A stretch of DNA of 64,000 bases from Paenibacillus sp. Root444D2 (GCF_001426375.1 NZ_LMEO01000045.1:679172-743171); one strand, 5' to 3'. Counted from the stretch's first letter, positions 51,615 through 60,783 are shown. Notes: generated by a model not told the origin, from the sequence alone. Program-made: numbers and translations.

Positions 51615-52607
51615 TTATCCGATTACACGCCAGAATGCTTGTTTAGGCTGAAATTCCCCATCAAACAGAAACGGCCAATTCTTTCGGCCGCGAACTGGGA
51701 AGTTGTCCAACCAGGTATAGTTGTCAGCCGCTCCCCAGAACGTTACCGACGTAATGACATCCCGATATTCCTTAAAAAGCCCGAAGATTTCCTCGTACCG
51801 CTGCTGCTGCAGCTCCACCATTTGCACGGTGGGCACCGTCAGATCGGTCCGTCTATCGTCAAAGTTGAACATGGAAAGATCCAACTCAGTGATGTGAAGC
51901 TCCAGATCAAGGGATGCGTAAAGCTCGATCGCTTGCCGGATTTCATCCAGGGAAGGACCATGGATGTTCCAATGTCCCTGCATGCCGATTCCGTGGATCG
52001 GAACCCCCTTCTCCTTCAAGGAACGGACGAGATTATAAATCTTATCCCGCTTGACCGGCTCCGTCTCGTTGTAGTCGTTATAGAACAGAAGCGCATTCGG
52101 ATCGGCTTCATGTGCTGCCTCGAAGGCATAGCGGATATAATCCTCACCGAGAATCTCCAGCCATTTGGTACTTCGCATCACCAGTTCCGCCTTATCTTCG
52201 ATCGCCTCATTGACCACGTCCCACGCATAAACTTTCCCCTTGTAACGACTAGCTACCGTACGGATATGCTCCTGCATCCGTAAGAGAACCAGTTCTCTGC
52301 TGGCTAGACCGCCGGAAGGGCTTTCAAACACCCAATCAGAGGTTTGATTATGCCAGACCATCGTATGCCCCCGGACGGCTATCCTGTTCTGCCAAGCAAA
52401 ATCCATTATTTCATCCGCCGCTTCAAACGTATACCGATCTTCCTCAGGATGGATCTCCTCGAACTTCATCTGGTTCTCCGCGGTAATACTGTTATAATGC
52501 CGAGCGATGAAATCCCCCTCGGATCGGATGGTCTTCGTGCTAACGGCGGCCCCGATTTTGAATATTCCGTTAAAAGCCTCGTGCAAATTCGGTACCTTGT
52601 TATTCAT
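51615..52607 (-). CDS. Intracellular GH10 endo-xylanase
   Basis: A 330-residue single-domain family 10 xylanase. It begins directly with the barrel (PNLHEAFNGIFKIGAAVSTK). The acid/base is E134 in YAWDVVNEAIED and the nucleophile E241 in LHITELDLS; the subsite residues ITAENQMKFE and HTMVWHNQTSDWVF are intact. It ends WPFLFDGEFQPKQAFWRVIG. There is no signal peptide, so it should cut xylo-oligosaccharides, possibly carrying methylglucuronate, after import, complementing the surface xylanase. Its upstream region is a long repeat-rich non-coding stretch. Confidence 0.94.
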   Translation of the reverse strand: MNNKVPNLHEAFNGIFKIGAAVSTKTIRSEGDFIARHYNSITAENQMKFEEIHPEEDRYTFEAADEIMDFAWQNRIAVRGHTMVWHNQTSDWVFESPSGGLASRELVLLRMQEHIRTVASRYKGKVYAWDVVNEAIEDKAELVMRSTKWLEILGEDYIRYAFEAAHEADPNALLFYNDYNETEPVKRDKIYNLVRSLKEKGVPIHGIGMQGHWNIHGPSLDEIRQAIELYASLDLELHITELDLSMFNFDDRRTDLTVPTVQMVELQQQRYEEIFGLFKEYRDVITSVTFWGAADNYTWLDNFPVRGRKNWPFLFDGEFQPKQAFWRVIG

Positions 52608-52847
52608 GGATTGGCAAGCCTCCTCATCATATCCTGTTTAAACAGGCCATCTATGTTATATGATATAGAATCTGAATACACTTACCATTCACAGATTAAA
52701 GGTCTCTCCCCCCTATTCTTAAAAAGCATTAAAAATTGGATGCGATGTTTCCAATAACACTCATATGAGAAAAACGGCTTTCGCGGTCTTCGGGTGAGAG
52801 TTTTTATAAATGTTGATGCAAAGTAAGCTACAACACGCGAGACGCAT

Positions 52848-52894
52848 ATGCTTTTGCTTTTGCTTTTGCTTTGCTCTTGCTTTTGCTTTTGCTT
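52848..52894. repeat. TTTTGC hexanucleotide run
   Basis: About seven tandem copies of GCTTTT, two of them imperfect (GCTTT and GCTC), within 47 bases. On the minus strand it is a purine-rich (AAAAGC)n run. No coding role is apparent. Confidence 0.8.
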
Positions 52895-52903
52895 GTCCGT
52901 GTG

Positions 52904-53088
52904 TTGTTGCACTTTGTACAACATTTGGCAAGCTAATCCGCTATTTTCACGCGATTGTTGCAAAAAATACAACAATTCTGATCCAAAGTGGTCCATTAGA
53001 GTGAGTTAAGGCTAAATTGTTGTACAACATACACCATCCTGAGCTTTTCAAGAAAAAGTCAAAGAAATTGTTGTACGTTATACAACTT
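52904..53088. promoter_or_regulatory. Cluster of four TTGTTGTA/TACAACAA dyads
   Basis: TTGTTGCA-n5-TGTACAACA type dyads occur at 52904-52923 and 52954-52976 (ATTGTTGCA...TACAACAAT). The perfect palindrome TGTTGTACAACA is at 53018-53029, and TTGTTGTACGTTATACAAC is near 53068-53087. Repeated dyads with the same half-site look like a multi-site operator. They lie 300-480 bases upstream of the intracellular xylanase gene. The protein that might bind is unknown. Confidence 0.5.
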
Positions 53089-53223
53089 GTAATTCTAATT
53101 TCCCTATTTCTCTCAAAAATCAGAACCAGAGACAAAAATCAAAATATAGAAAAACCAAACACAGAAAACCGAAGTCACTTATGAAGCATCATGTCACTAT
53201 CCTTAATTTCACTCAGCATTAGC

Positions 53224-53610
53224 ACCTTGCGCACAATTTTTGTACGCTAGCGTCCGGTCGCGACAGATCCGACGACCTTGCGCACAATTTTTGTTCGCTA
53301 GCGTCCGGTCGCGACAGATCCGACGACCTTGCGCACAATTTTTGTGCGCTAGCGTCCGGTGGCGGCGGATCTGACGACCTTGCGCACAATTTTTGTGCGC
53401 TAGCATCCGGTCGCGACAGATCTGACGACCTTGCGCACAATTTTTGTGCGCTAGCGTCCGGTGGCGGCGGATCTGACGACCTTGCGCACAATTTTTGTGC
53501 GCTAGCGTCCGGTGGCGACAGATCTAACGACCTTGCGCACAATTTTTGTGCGCTAGCGTCCGGTCGCGACCGATCCGACGACCTTGCGCACTATTTTTGT
53601 ACGCTAGTAT
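53224..53610. repeat. 51-bp tandem array, seven full copies plus a partial one
   Basis: Units begin at 53224, 53275, 53326, 53377, 53428, 53479 and 53530, with a partial unit at 53581. Each reads ACCTTGCGCACAATTTTTGT then GCGCTAGCGTCCGGTCGCGA and CAGATCTGACG, with a few substitutions. In most units GCGCACAA-TTT-TTGTGCGC is a perfect hairpin. CGCTAGCG and GTCGCGAC are further palindromes. Because 51 is a multiple of three, at least two minus-strand frames stay open and give 17-residue repeats (SAQKLCARSSDLSRPDA). No ribosome binding site supports translation, so a non-coding role is more likely. Confidence 0.95.
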
Positions 53611-53776
53611 TCCTTCTCTCCATACTACCAAATTTACCAAATAAATTAGAAAGGGAGTATCCTCATGATCTACCTCGAAACTTATACTTTCTATTATCTC
53701 AAGGATAAACGACTCCGTCGTCCTTCTAGGACGAGCGCGCTACCCTGAAAATTAAAAATTTTCATTCATCAGTGGT

Positions 53777-53789
53777 GCCGCAACGCGGC
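53777..53789. other. Small GC hairpin
   Basis: GCCGC-AAC-GCGGC forms a tight five-pair hairpin about 100 bases downstream of the response regulator stop. Its function is unknown. Confidence 0.4.
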
Positions 53790-53813
53790 ATGGAAGTCTT
53801 ATCTACGCAAATA

Positions 53814-53845
53814 GACGTGTATCTCTTAGAAAAGAAATACACGTC
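53814..53845 (-). terminator. Likely terminator of the ABC transporter 4 regulator operon
   Basis: GACGTGTAT (53814-53822) and ATACACGTC (53837-53845) pair around a 14-nt loop, 45 bases after the response regulator stop. The T run is weak. Confidence 0.5.
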
Positions 53846-53889
53846 CTTCGTAGAAACGGCACAGACTGTAGGATTCACTCCCTGTTCTT

Positions 53890-55395
53890 TTAGGCTTTTC
53901 TTAATTGTCTATACGCGGCGGGCTTGTCGGACACACGTTTTTCAAACTCTTTGAGGAAATGATGATAGTTAGCGTACCCGATCTGCTCCGCGATCACGCG
54001 AATCGTTTCATCCGATTCACACAGCATTCGCTTCGCCTCATGAATGCGCAGATCATGAATATACTCAATCATGCCTACGCCGCACCTCTTCATGAACGCT
54101 TGGCCTAAGTAAACCGGGTTCATAAAGAACCGTTCTCCGATATCTTTAATCGTTAGCGTTTCCCGATAATGTTCTTGGATATAACGCTCAATAACCCGAA
54201 GGGGATGGCCCGAGAATTTGTCTTTATGCTGCTTCAACTGGCTCAAATACTGCTGCATATATACCTGCAGGGATTCCTCCACTTCTTTTAAGGAACGATG
54301 CTCCCTTCTCAAAAAATCGCGAACACGAGGCAGTGCCTCTGAATCGATGCCCATTTCCCGCATGACGGCAGCGCTCTTCAGAACAATGCGGATGACCAAC
54401 AAATGGACGACTTCCCGAGCCGTTTTGTTAGCAGACAGCATCACAAACATTTGTTTAATCAGCTCGCCAATCCGTTTCACCTGAAGCGCCTCGATCGCAA
54501 TGTGAATGTCGTCTACGATAGAAACCGCATGGAGGTCATAGCTAATTTGCCTGAGATGAATCGTTTCGTAATCGAGTGGACCCCCTGATACATGAAAGAA
54601 ATGATGCACGGATGCCTCTAGAGCACCTGTATACGAATCTGCAATATGTCGGAGGGAGTCCACCCGTGGTCCTATCGAAAGACAGCATTCGATACCGTGC
54701 TGACGAAGATCTTCATATACATGTTGAGCCCACTCCTTGATATCAGGGACAGACGGCATGACAAGCCCCTCCTGATTCCCAAATAAATCAATGGGATAAA
54801 CTTTCTGCGACTGTAAGTACCTCGCATCCAGTTCATGCTCTGTGCCGCTCAACCATTCGAAATGGATATACCTCCATCCCTGATCTCCTAGTACCAAAGG
54901 ATTCAGTATCTCACCTACGTTCTCGTCCGTTGCCGAAATTTCTCCCCGAATTATCTGAGCAAGCATAGTCGGTACAAGACGATTAGCAACAAGGTCATTT
55001 CGTACCTTTTGCTGTTCTCGGTGCTGCAGCTCCTGAATAACAAGTTGAATGATAGCATCCCATTCCCTATCTAAAGCTGGTTTAAGCAAATAATGCTTAA
55101 CCCCGTACCTCAGGGCAGATCGAGCGTATTCAAAATCGTTGTACCCGCTTAAAATAATGAATACCGGATCACTGCCTGCTTTTTGCACCCTTTCAATCAA
55201 TTCTAAACCGTCAATCACCGGCATCCGAATATCTGTTACCACGAGATCGGGCTTGCAGGCTTCAATACAGGCCAATGCTTCTTCGCCATTCTCGCACATT
55301 CCCACAATTTCAAAGCCAAGCTCTTCCCACTCCATCATGAGCCTTATCCCTTCCAAGGCAAAAGGCTCGTCATCAGCAAAAATAACTTTATACAT
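53890..55395 (-). CDS. Response regulator, YesN/AraC type (second regulator of ABC transporter 4)
   Basis: A 501-residue regulator. The receiver domain has FADDEPFALEG, phospho-acceptor D55 in VTDIRMPVIDG and the lysine in LLKPALD. An unassigned middle region of about 260 residues follows. The C-terminal AraC domain (about 400-498) contains IKDIGERFFMNPVYLGQAFM and VIAEQIGYANYHHFLKEF. ATG 55395 is chosen; a TTG at 55401 with a slightly closer GGAGG is possible. It overlaps the kinase gene by eight bases, so the two are coupled. A different regulator lies on the other side of the same kinase, so the division of labour is unclear. Confidence 0.92.
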   Translation of the reverse strand: MYKVIFADDEPFALEGIRLMMEWEELGFEIVGMCENGEEALACIEACKPDLVVTDIRMPVIDGLELIERVQKAGSDPVFIILSGYNDFEYARSALRYGVKHYLLKPALDREWDAIIQLVIQELQHREQQKVRNDLVANRLVPTMLAQIIRGEISATDENVGEILNPLVLGDQGWRYIHFEWLSGTEHELDARYLQSQKVYPIDLFGNQEGLVMPSVPDIKEWAQHVYEDLRQHGIECCLSIGPRVDSLRHIADSYTGALEASVHHFFHVSGGPLDYETIHLRQISYDLHAVSIVDDIHIAIEALQVKRIGELIKQMFVMLSANKTAREVVHLLVIRIVLKSAAVMREMGIDSEALPRVRDFLRREHRSLKEVEESLQVYMQQYLSQLKQHKDKFSGHPLRVIERYIQEHYRETLTIKDIGERFFMNPVYLGQAFMKRCGVGMIEYIHDLRIHEAKRMLCESDETIRVIAEQIGYANYHHFLKEFEKRVSDKPAAYRQLRKA

Positions 55396-57211
55396 GTCCA
55401 ATAGCCTCCTCCTGGTTCTTGATGAGACTCAAAGGGATTTGAATCGTAACGCTTGTCTTTTCGAAGGGGATACTTTCAATATGGAAGAGAGAACGTTCTG
55501 CGTAAAACAGATTTAAGCGGCGGTACACGTTGCGAAGTCCGATGTTCTTGCCGTTGTCTTCTCCCTTAAATAGACTCTGAACAATCTCATCCAGCTTCGC
55601 ACTGTTCATACCGATTCCGTTATCTTCGACCTTCATGAGCAAGTTCATTCCTGCTCTCTCTACAGATATTCGAATCCTGCGATTCCCTTTAACCGATTGA
55701 AGACCATGTTTGCAAGAGTTCTCTACGAGCGATTGAATACTCATCTTTGGGATCCGATACGCGAGAACAGATTCGTCAACGGACAATTCATAGTGAAACC
55801 GATCTTGGAATCGGAATTTCTCGATCTGGAGGTACATTTCGGTAAAGCTTAACTCTTCTTCTACGGTTACCAAGTCCTCTTTCCAGCTTAGCAGCCTTCT
55901 CAGAATTTGGGACAAGTTTTGTATGATTTCCGTCACATGCTCATAGCGATATTTCTTACAGACTACGAGAATCGCGTTTAACGTATTGAACAGGAAATGA
56001 GGATCTACCTGACTTTGCAAATATTTCAGCTCTGCCTGCACGCGTTCGAGCTCCAAATCTTTTTTTTGAATTTCGAGTTTGTATACGTCATTGATTAAAT
56101 TGCGTATTTTCCCTGTCATCAGATTAAAGCTGCGAAGAAGATTGCCGATCTCATCTTTCCCTTCATACATCGTGATGGGTTCAAACCTCTCGTTTTTCAC
56201 CAATTGCATATGTTTGGAGAGCTTTCGTACCCGGAAATTAAAGGAATGCATAATGATATAAATCAATATCGTCGGAATAATCGTAGAGATGAGTGTCAGC
56301 CATATAAAAAAGTGGATAACCCCTTTCCTCTCCTCCGCGATTCGACTTCCCTCCGGAATCCCGATCAGCCGCCAGTTAAGCATGTAACTGGCGGTACTGA
56401 GAGGACTGACGAAGCTATTCCCAGGTAAGCCTGCCAGCTGATTATCGCTAGATACAGGCAGGATCTGCAACAGAGGGTCAACACCTTTAAATGTACCTGC
56501 TGATTCCAAAACAAGCTGATTTTCCTCATCCACGAGCTTGATTTGCAAGTAATCGTGTTCTTTATCAAACAGCTCCAGCAGCTTATCCATCCGAATATCG
56601 ATGCGCAGATATTTGGAGAATGCCATAAGGTCAGGGAAATTGTCCAGCTTCCGACTAATGCTGACATATACCAATTTCTCCTCGGGATTCATGGGATTCG
56701 TATCCAAATAAGCGGTCACTGTCACCTTATCTTTCTTTTCGTTCATCTTCTGGTACCATTTACTCTGCAGATCACTGGGCTTAAGCACAAAGTAACTTCC
56801 ACCATTGGATAGCGTTGGGTTAGAGGTATACACGCCAATCCAAGATATATATGGGTAAATATTCGGATACTGACCCAATTTATCTCGGAGGTAACGATCG
56901 TATTCTTCGTAATAGGCGACATTATCAGAGTACGTATATTCAAGCATTTCATTAAAGACACGGTCAGCGGATACGGCGTTGCCAATCACGACACCTTCGT
57001 TCACCATTTGCATGATTTCACTTCCGACCCGATTCAGGGAAATTCGCAAGTTGTCCATCTCTCTACGTTCCGTGTTTTTGCTATCCTGCATGTAAAATAA
57101 ACCGTTTATACACAAAATGGGAAGCAGCACACACATCAAGTAAATGATCAGAAACTTGAATTTCAGCGGAATATCATTAACTATACTTAACAGCTTCCAT
57201 CTCCGGCTCAT
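55388..57211 (-). CDS. Sensor histidine kinase, YesM type, of ABC transporter 4
   Basis: A 607-residue membrane kinase. Helix 1 spans about 18-40 and helix 2 about 300-322, around a Cache-like extracellular sensor of about 260 residues. HAMP follows (VRKLSKHMQLVKNERFEPI). The phospho-accepting region is SQVDPHFLFNTLNAILVVC with H405, and the ATPase domain contains SLVENSCKHGLQS and VEDNGIGM. AAGGAG lies seven bases before the ATG. It is flanked by response regulators on both sides: one ends 25 bases upstream and the other overlaps downstream. It should sense an extracellular sugar or a loaded binding protein and adjust the transporter 4 genes. Confidence 0.93.
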   Translation of the reverse strand: MSRRWKLLSIVNDIPLKFKFLIIYLMCVLLPILCINGLFYMQDSKNTERREMDNLRISLNRVGSEIMQMVNEGVVIGNAVSADRVFNEMLEYTYSDNVAYYEEYDRYLRDKLGQYPNIYPYISWIGVYTSNPTLSNGGSYFVLKPSDLQSKWYQKMNEKKDKVTVTAYLDTNPMNPEEKLVYVSISRKLDNFPDLMAFSKYLRIDIRMDKLLELFDKEHDYLQIKLVDEENQLVLESAGTFKGVDPLLQILPVSSDNQLAGLPGNSFVSPLSTASYMLNWRLIGIPEGSRIAEERKGVIHFFIWLTLISTIIPTILIYIIMHSFNFRVRKLSKHMQLVKNERFEPITMYEGKDEIGNLLRSFNLMTGKIRNLINDVYKLEIQKKDLELERVQAELKYLQSQVDPHFLFNTLNAILVVCKKYRYEHVTEIIQNLSQILRRLLSWKEDLVTVEEELSFTEMYLQIEKFRFQDRFHYELSVDESVLAYRIPKMSIQSLVENSCKHGLQSVKGNRRIRISVERAGMNLLMKVEDNGIGMNSAKLDEIVQSLFKGEDNGKNIGLRNVYRRLNLFYAERSLFHIESIPFEKTSVTIQIPLSLIKNQEEAIGHV

Positions 57212-57236
57212 ATGCGATCTCCTTGTCAGTTGTAGG

Positions 57237-58757
57237 TCATCCCTTTTTGTAGGCAGAGGGTAACAGGCCGGTAAGTGCCTTGAACTTGGTTACGAACTGT
57301 TCAGAATCAGAGTAGCCGACACGATTAGCGACATCGGATATTTTCAGTTCTTCACGACGAAGTAATTTTTTGGCCTCGTCAATTCGTACGACATGTAAAT
57401 ATTCATTGAAGGTGAGGCCAACTTGTTTCTTAAACCTTTGGCCAAAGTAGGCTGGATTCAGCCGAAAATGCTCTGCGACATGCTGGAGTTGCAGCTTTTC
57501 GCTGTAATGCGATTTGACGTAGTCTTCCGCTGCGGATATGACCGCATCTTGCCCTATGCCTTTCTTCTGGCCAATCCACTCTGCAGCTTGCAGGAATTCC
57601 CGCATGACCTTGCGTTCCAAGAGGCCAAGATCCGTTGGCACGTATGAAGTGAACCAATCCGGGGCCCACACATGCTCACCTCCGGATTGGGTAACAACCT
57701 TAAAAATTTCAAGCTTAATGTTGCCTAAATAAGCGCTCAGCCAAGATCCGGAGACGGACTGCCTCGAAAGAGTGATGAATAAATGGTGCACGTGGGCTCG
57801 TACCGTTTCTGGACACCCACTACCGACGGCAGCTAGGATGGATTCCGTCATTCCAACAAAGGCAGGCAGTGTCTCCGCTGACCACTCTCCTTGATAGATG
57901 TAAATCCCTTCCGTTCCAGAAGGGAACTTGCACATTTCGGCCAAAAGTCCCTCACGGAATGCTTCTTTTAACGCATGCGGTCCCTTGTGTTCGCCGCTTA
58001 CCGAAAACGAGAGCGCTCTGCCCCAGTTATTTCGTATACTGGCAATTAGCTCTGTAATCATTGCGGGAGAAAGATCGCGCTCCTCTGGCCCCGAGACCAG
58101 TAAGAATCCATGCCGTTCTTTGCCTACCCCAAATGGAAGTAAAGTCGTCGCTTGAGGAAGCTTGATCCTATCCACAATAACCTGTATCAGGTCCGATTGG
58201 ACATGAGCCTGAACGTCAGGTTCAAGTAAGATGCAGCGGAAGCTTGAGCATTCATGAAGATCTAACAAGGCGTTCGCTTGCTCAATCCATTTCTGCCTGA
58301 TTTCTCCCTGCAATAACCTTGAAATCGTTTCCAATCGTAAGCAATCCAAGGCAGCGCTTTCGTACTGGCTGTGAGCTTCACGCTCCTGGATCGTATTCGC
58401 GACCGCTTCCACCGCAGCTATAAGCTCATCTTCAATTAAAGGCTTCATCAAATAATTGGCCACACCATGTCGCATAGCTTTTTTGGCATATTCGAAATCC
58501 GCGTATCCGCTCAAAATAATAAATTTCATTTCAGGATACAGACAGGAAGCTTGTTCAATCAATTCCAAACCATCTATGACAGGCATTCGAACATCCGTCA
58601 GCACCAAATGAGGCAGGGTCGACGCCATCATGGCTAATGCGTCTTCGCCATCCGGCGCTTCCCCGCATATTTCAAAGCCTAGCTTATTCCAATCAATCAT
58701 TGACCGCAATCCCTCTAGCATGTAGGGCTCGTCATCGGCAAACATGACCCTTAACAT
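57237..58757 (-). CDS. Response regulator, YesN/AraC type (first regulator of ABC transporter 4)
   Basis: A 506-residue regulator. The receiver has MFADDEPYMLEG, phospho-acceptor D55 in VLTDVRMPVIDG and the conserved lysine in YLMKPLIEDE. A middle region of about 280 residues has no assigned domain. The C-terminal AraC domain (about 405-503) contains VAEHFRLNPAYFGQRFKK and ISDVANRVGYSDSEQFVTKF. ATG 58757 follows GAGGTG by six bases; the GTG at 58766 lies within that ribosome binding site. It follows the transporter genes after a terminator and a gap of about 125 bases and leads the regulator-kinase-regulator operon. Confidence 0.93.
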   Translation of the reverse strand: MLRVMFADDEPYMLEGLRSMIDWNKLGFEICGEAPDGEDALAMMASTLPHLVLTDVRMPVIDGLELIEQASCLYPEMKFIILSGYADFEYAKKAMRHGVANYLMKPLIEDELIAAVEAVANTIQEREAHSQYESAALDCLRLETISRLLQGEIRQKWIEQANALLDLHECSSFRCILLEPDVQAHVQSDLIQVIVDRIKLPQATTLLPFGVGKERHGFLLVSGPEERDLSPAMITELIASIRNNWGRALSFSVSGEHKGPHALKEAFREGLLAEMCKFPSGTEGIYIYQGEWSAETLPAFVGMTESILAAVGSGCPETVRAHVHHLFITLSRQSVSGSWLSAYLGNIKLEIFKVVTQSGGEHVWAPDWFTSYVPTDLGLLERKVMREFLQAAEWIGQKKGIGQDAVISAAEDYVKSHYSEKLQLQHVAEHFRLNPAYFGQRFKKQVGLTFNEYLHVVRIDEAKKLLRREELKISDVANRVGYSDSEQFVTKFKALTGLLPSAYKKG

Positions 58758-58828
58758 GGGAAACACCTCATTTCAGGGAGTAGATATGTCTATTATAAAG
58801 GAAAGGATCGGCCTAAACAAAGCAAAAA

Positions 58829-58853
58829 CCGTCCCAGCTCCGAGCTGAAACGG
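58829..58853 (-). terminator. Terminator of ABC transporter 4 operon
   Basis: On the minus strand, CCGTTTCAGCTC (58842-58853) and GAGCTGGGACGG (58829-58840) pair with two mismatches around a one-base tip, followed by TTTTT. It lies about 30 bases after the last permease stop and separates the transporter from the regulator genes. Confidence 0.75.
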
Positions 58854-58883
58854 GAAATGATTATCCTCATGGTTTATTCCTTC

Positions 58884-59795
58884 TTACTCTTTGACGCTTC
58901 CAAGGTTCATGCCGACGATAAAATACTTTTGCAGGAAAGGATATACGAATAGAATCGGAACCGCCGCCACAATCGTGATCGCCGAACGTATGGAAGCAGG
59001 CGTAACCATGGCCTTCGTTTGATTTGTGTTTGCCCCTGACATCAGACCGGGATCATTGTTGCTGCTCATCGTTGATCCAAGCAGCTTCATCATTTCGTAC
59101 TGAAGTGTACTCAGCTTCAAATCAGACGAAGCATACAGGAATGTATCGAACCAGGAATTCCAAGAGCCAACTGCAATAAACAAGGCGATGGTCGCTAGTA
59201 CAGGCGTACACAGCGGGAATATGATGCGTATAAATATGGTGAAATCACCGGCCCCGTCCATTTTCGCAGACTCAACCAAGCCTGATGGAAGCGTTCGAAT
59301 ATACGTCCGAATGACTATGAGATTAAACGCACTCACCATTCCTGGGAGCACATACACCCAGAAGTTATTCAGAAGCCCCAGGCTTTTGATCAGAAAGTAG
59401 TTAGGAATAAGTCCTGCATTAAAATACATCGTCAACACAAAAATTAAACCGATGATTTTACGAAAAATATAGTGGGGCTGTGCTAGTGTATACGCTAACA
59501 TGGTGGTAAGGAATACACCTATCACCGTCGCTGTAATCGTACGAGCGACTGAAATCCACGCCGCATGGTAAATCGTACCGGAAAGGAAAATCGCCTTATA
59601 ATTTTGCAATGACCATGAACGAGGCCATATATAGATGCCTCCCCGAAGCGCATCATTGCCCTCATTGAATGAAATCGTTAGTGTATGAAGGAACGGATAT
59701 AAGGTTACTATAGCAAGAACGAGCATGAAGATGCCGTTAATCGTATGGAACAGAATCGGCTCTATCCGAATTCTGCGCGCAGTTGTTGTTCCCAT
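58884..59795 (-). CDS. ABC transporter 4 permease, YtcP type
   Basis: A 303-residue MalG-like permease. The EAA loop is SGLVESAKMDGAGDFTIFIR and the C-terminus LQKYFIVGMNLGSVKE. ATG 59795 is preferred (GGAG eight bases upstream) over the ATG two codons earlier. It begins about 13 bases after the LplB partner, so the two are translated from one message. It is closely similar to the YtcP permease of transporter 3, suggesting that the two systems arose by duplication. Confidence 0.9.
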   Translation of the reverse strand: MGTTTARRIRIEPILFHTINGIFMLVLAIVTLYPFLHTLTISFNEGNDALRGGIYIWPRSWSLQNYKAIFLSGTIYHAAWISVARTITATVIGVFLTTMLAYTLAQPHYIFRKIIGLIFVLTMYFNAGLIPNYFLIKSLGLLNNFWVYVLPGMVSAFNLIVIRTYIRTLPSGLVESAKMDGAGDFTIFIRIIFPLCTPVLATIALFIAVGSWNSWFDTFLYASSDLKLSTLQYEMMKLLGSTMSSNNDPGLMSGANTNQTKAMVTPASIRSAITIVAAVPILFVYPFLQKYFIVGMNLGSVKE

Positions 59796-59808
59796 CGTCA
59801 TCTCTCCT

Positions 59809-60783
59809 TTATATCAACCGCTCTTCACCAAGGCGCTTGGCGGTAGAATTTGCAATTAGAATAAGGATTATGCTTACAACTGTTTTGAAAATACCTGCCG
59901 CAGTGGCCAGCGAATAGTTGCCTTGAGCAATCCCGTACTTTAGAACGAAAATATCAATCGTTTGCGACCAATCGACGACCAATCCATTGCCGAGCAGGTA
60001 CTGAATTTCAAAGCCTGCATCCAGAATATGTCCGATGTTCATGATTAATAGAATGATAAATGTCGACTTGATCCCAGGCAGTGTGACGTAAAGGATCTTC
60101 TGGTAACGGTTTGCACCGTCGATCCCAGCAGACTCATACAGCGACGGATCGATCGAGGTGATAGCTGCAAGGTAAATGATGGTATTCCATCCCACCTCTT
60201 TCCACACATTAGACAAGCCCACAATCCCCCAAAAATATTTGCCCTCACTAAGCCACATCACAGGTTCATTAATGAGGTGCAGCTTCATCAACAACTGATT
60301 AATGATACCATCGTCGACGGATAGCGAAGTCGCTACAATACCCGCAGCAATGATCCATGACAGAAAATGAGGCAGATAAGAAATCGTTTGGATGGACCGT
60401 TTCCAGAAACGAACTTTAATTTCATTCAGTAAAAGAGCTAAAATAATGGCTGTTGCAAAGCTAAGAACCAAATTGATCACACTCATGGCAAGCGTGTTGC
60501 GAAGCACGGTCAAGAACGTATCATCTTGAAAGAGAAATTTAAACTGCTTCAACCCCACCCACTGCTGTTTGGAAAATTTCAAAGCAGGACGATAATTCTG
60601 GAACGCCATCAACCAGCCCCAAATCGGTACATAATTGAAAATCAGAATATAAATCACGATGGGAAACGACATCAGCATTAACTGCTTCTGATTTTTGAGC
60701 GTCTTCCAACTTAAACCGACGCCGATTTCCGGATCAATTTTTTGCTTTTTCGTTGGTCTTTTGGACAGTATGGTCTCGGCCAT
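59809..60783 (-). CDS. ABC transporter 4 permease, LplB type
   Basis: A 324-residue MalF-like permease. Its basic N-terminus (about 45 residues) precedes helix 1, then the LplB signature YVPIWGWLMAFQNYRPALK. The EAA loop is DPSLYESAGIDGANRYQKIL. It ends ILILIANSTAKRLGEERLI. ATG 60783 is preferred, with GGAGG eight bases upstream; another ATG lies two codons before. It follows the binding protein by about 70 bases. It shows what a complete N-terminus looks like for this subfamily, useful when judging the doubtful start of the transporter 3 permease. Confidence 0.9.
   Translation of the reverse strand: MAETILSKRPTKKQKIDPEIGVGLSWKTLKNQKQLMLMSFPIVIYILIFNYVPIWGWLMAFQNYRPALKFSKQQWVGLKQFKFLFQDDTFLTVLRNTLAMSVINLVLSFATAIILALLLNEIKVRFWKRSIQTISYLPHFLSWIIAAGIVATSLSVDDGIINQLLMKLHLINEPVMWLSEGKYFWGIVGLSNVWKEVGWNTIIYLAAITSIDPSLYESAGIDGANRYQKILYVTLPGIKSTFIILLIMNIGHILDAGFEIQYLLGNGLVVDWSQTIDIFVLKYGIAQGNYSLATAAGIFKTVVSIILILIANSTAKRLGEERLI

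Larger units (their letters stand above)
52608..53889. other. Repeat-rich non-coding region
   Basis: 1282 bases between two leftward genes. In order it holds the leader of the intracellular xylanase, a TTTTGC hexamer run, four TTGTTGTA/TACAACAA dyads (52904-53088), an AT-rich stretch and the 51-bp tandem array (53224-53610). It ends with two small hairpins near the end of the response regulator gene. Small frames inside have no ribosome binding sites. I see no protein gene or relic. Confidence 0.7.

Noticed and set aside
53219..53542. A 107-residue open frame made of 17-residue repeats (SAQKLCARSSDLSRPDA) inside the tandem array
   Set aside because: It stays open only because the repeat unit is 51 bases; another frame is also open across part of the array, there is no ribosome binding site, and the composition is odd for a protein of this genome.
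53224..53610. Possible CRISPR array
   Set aside because: The units are contiguous repeats with no unique spacers, and no cas genes are present.
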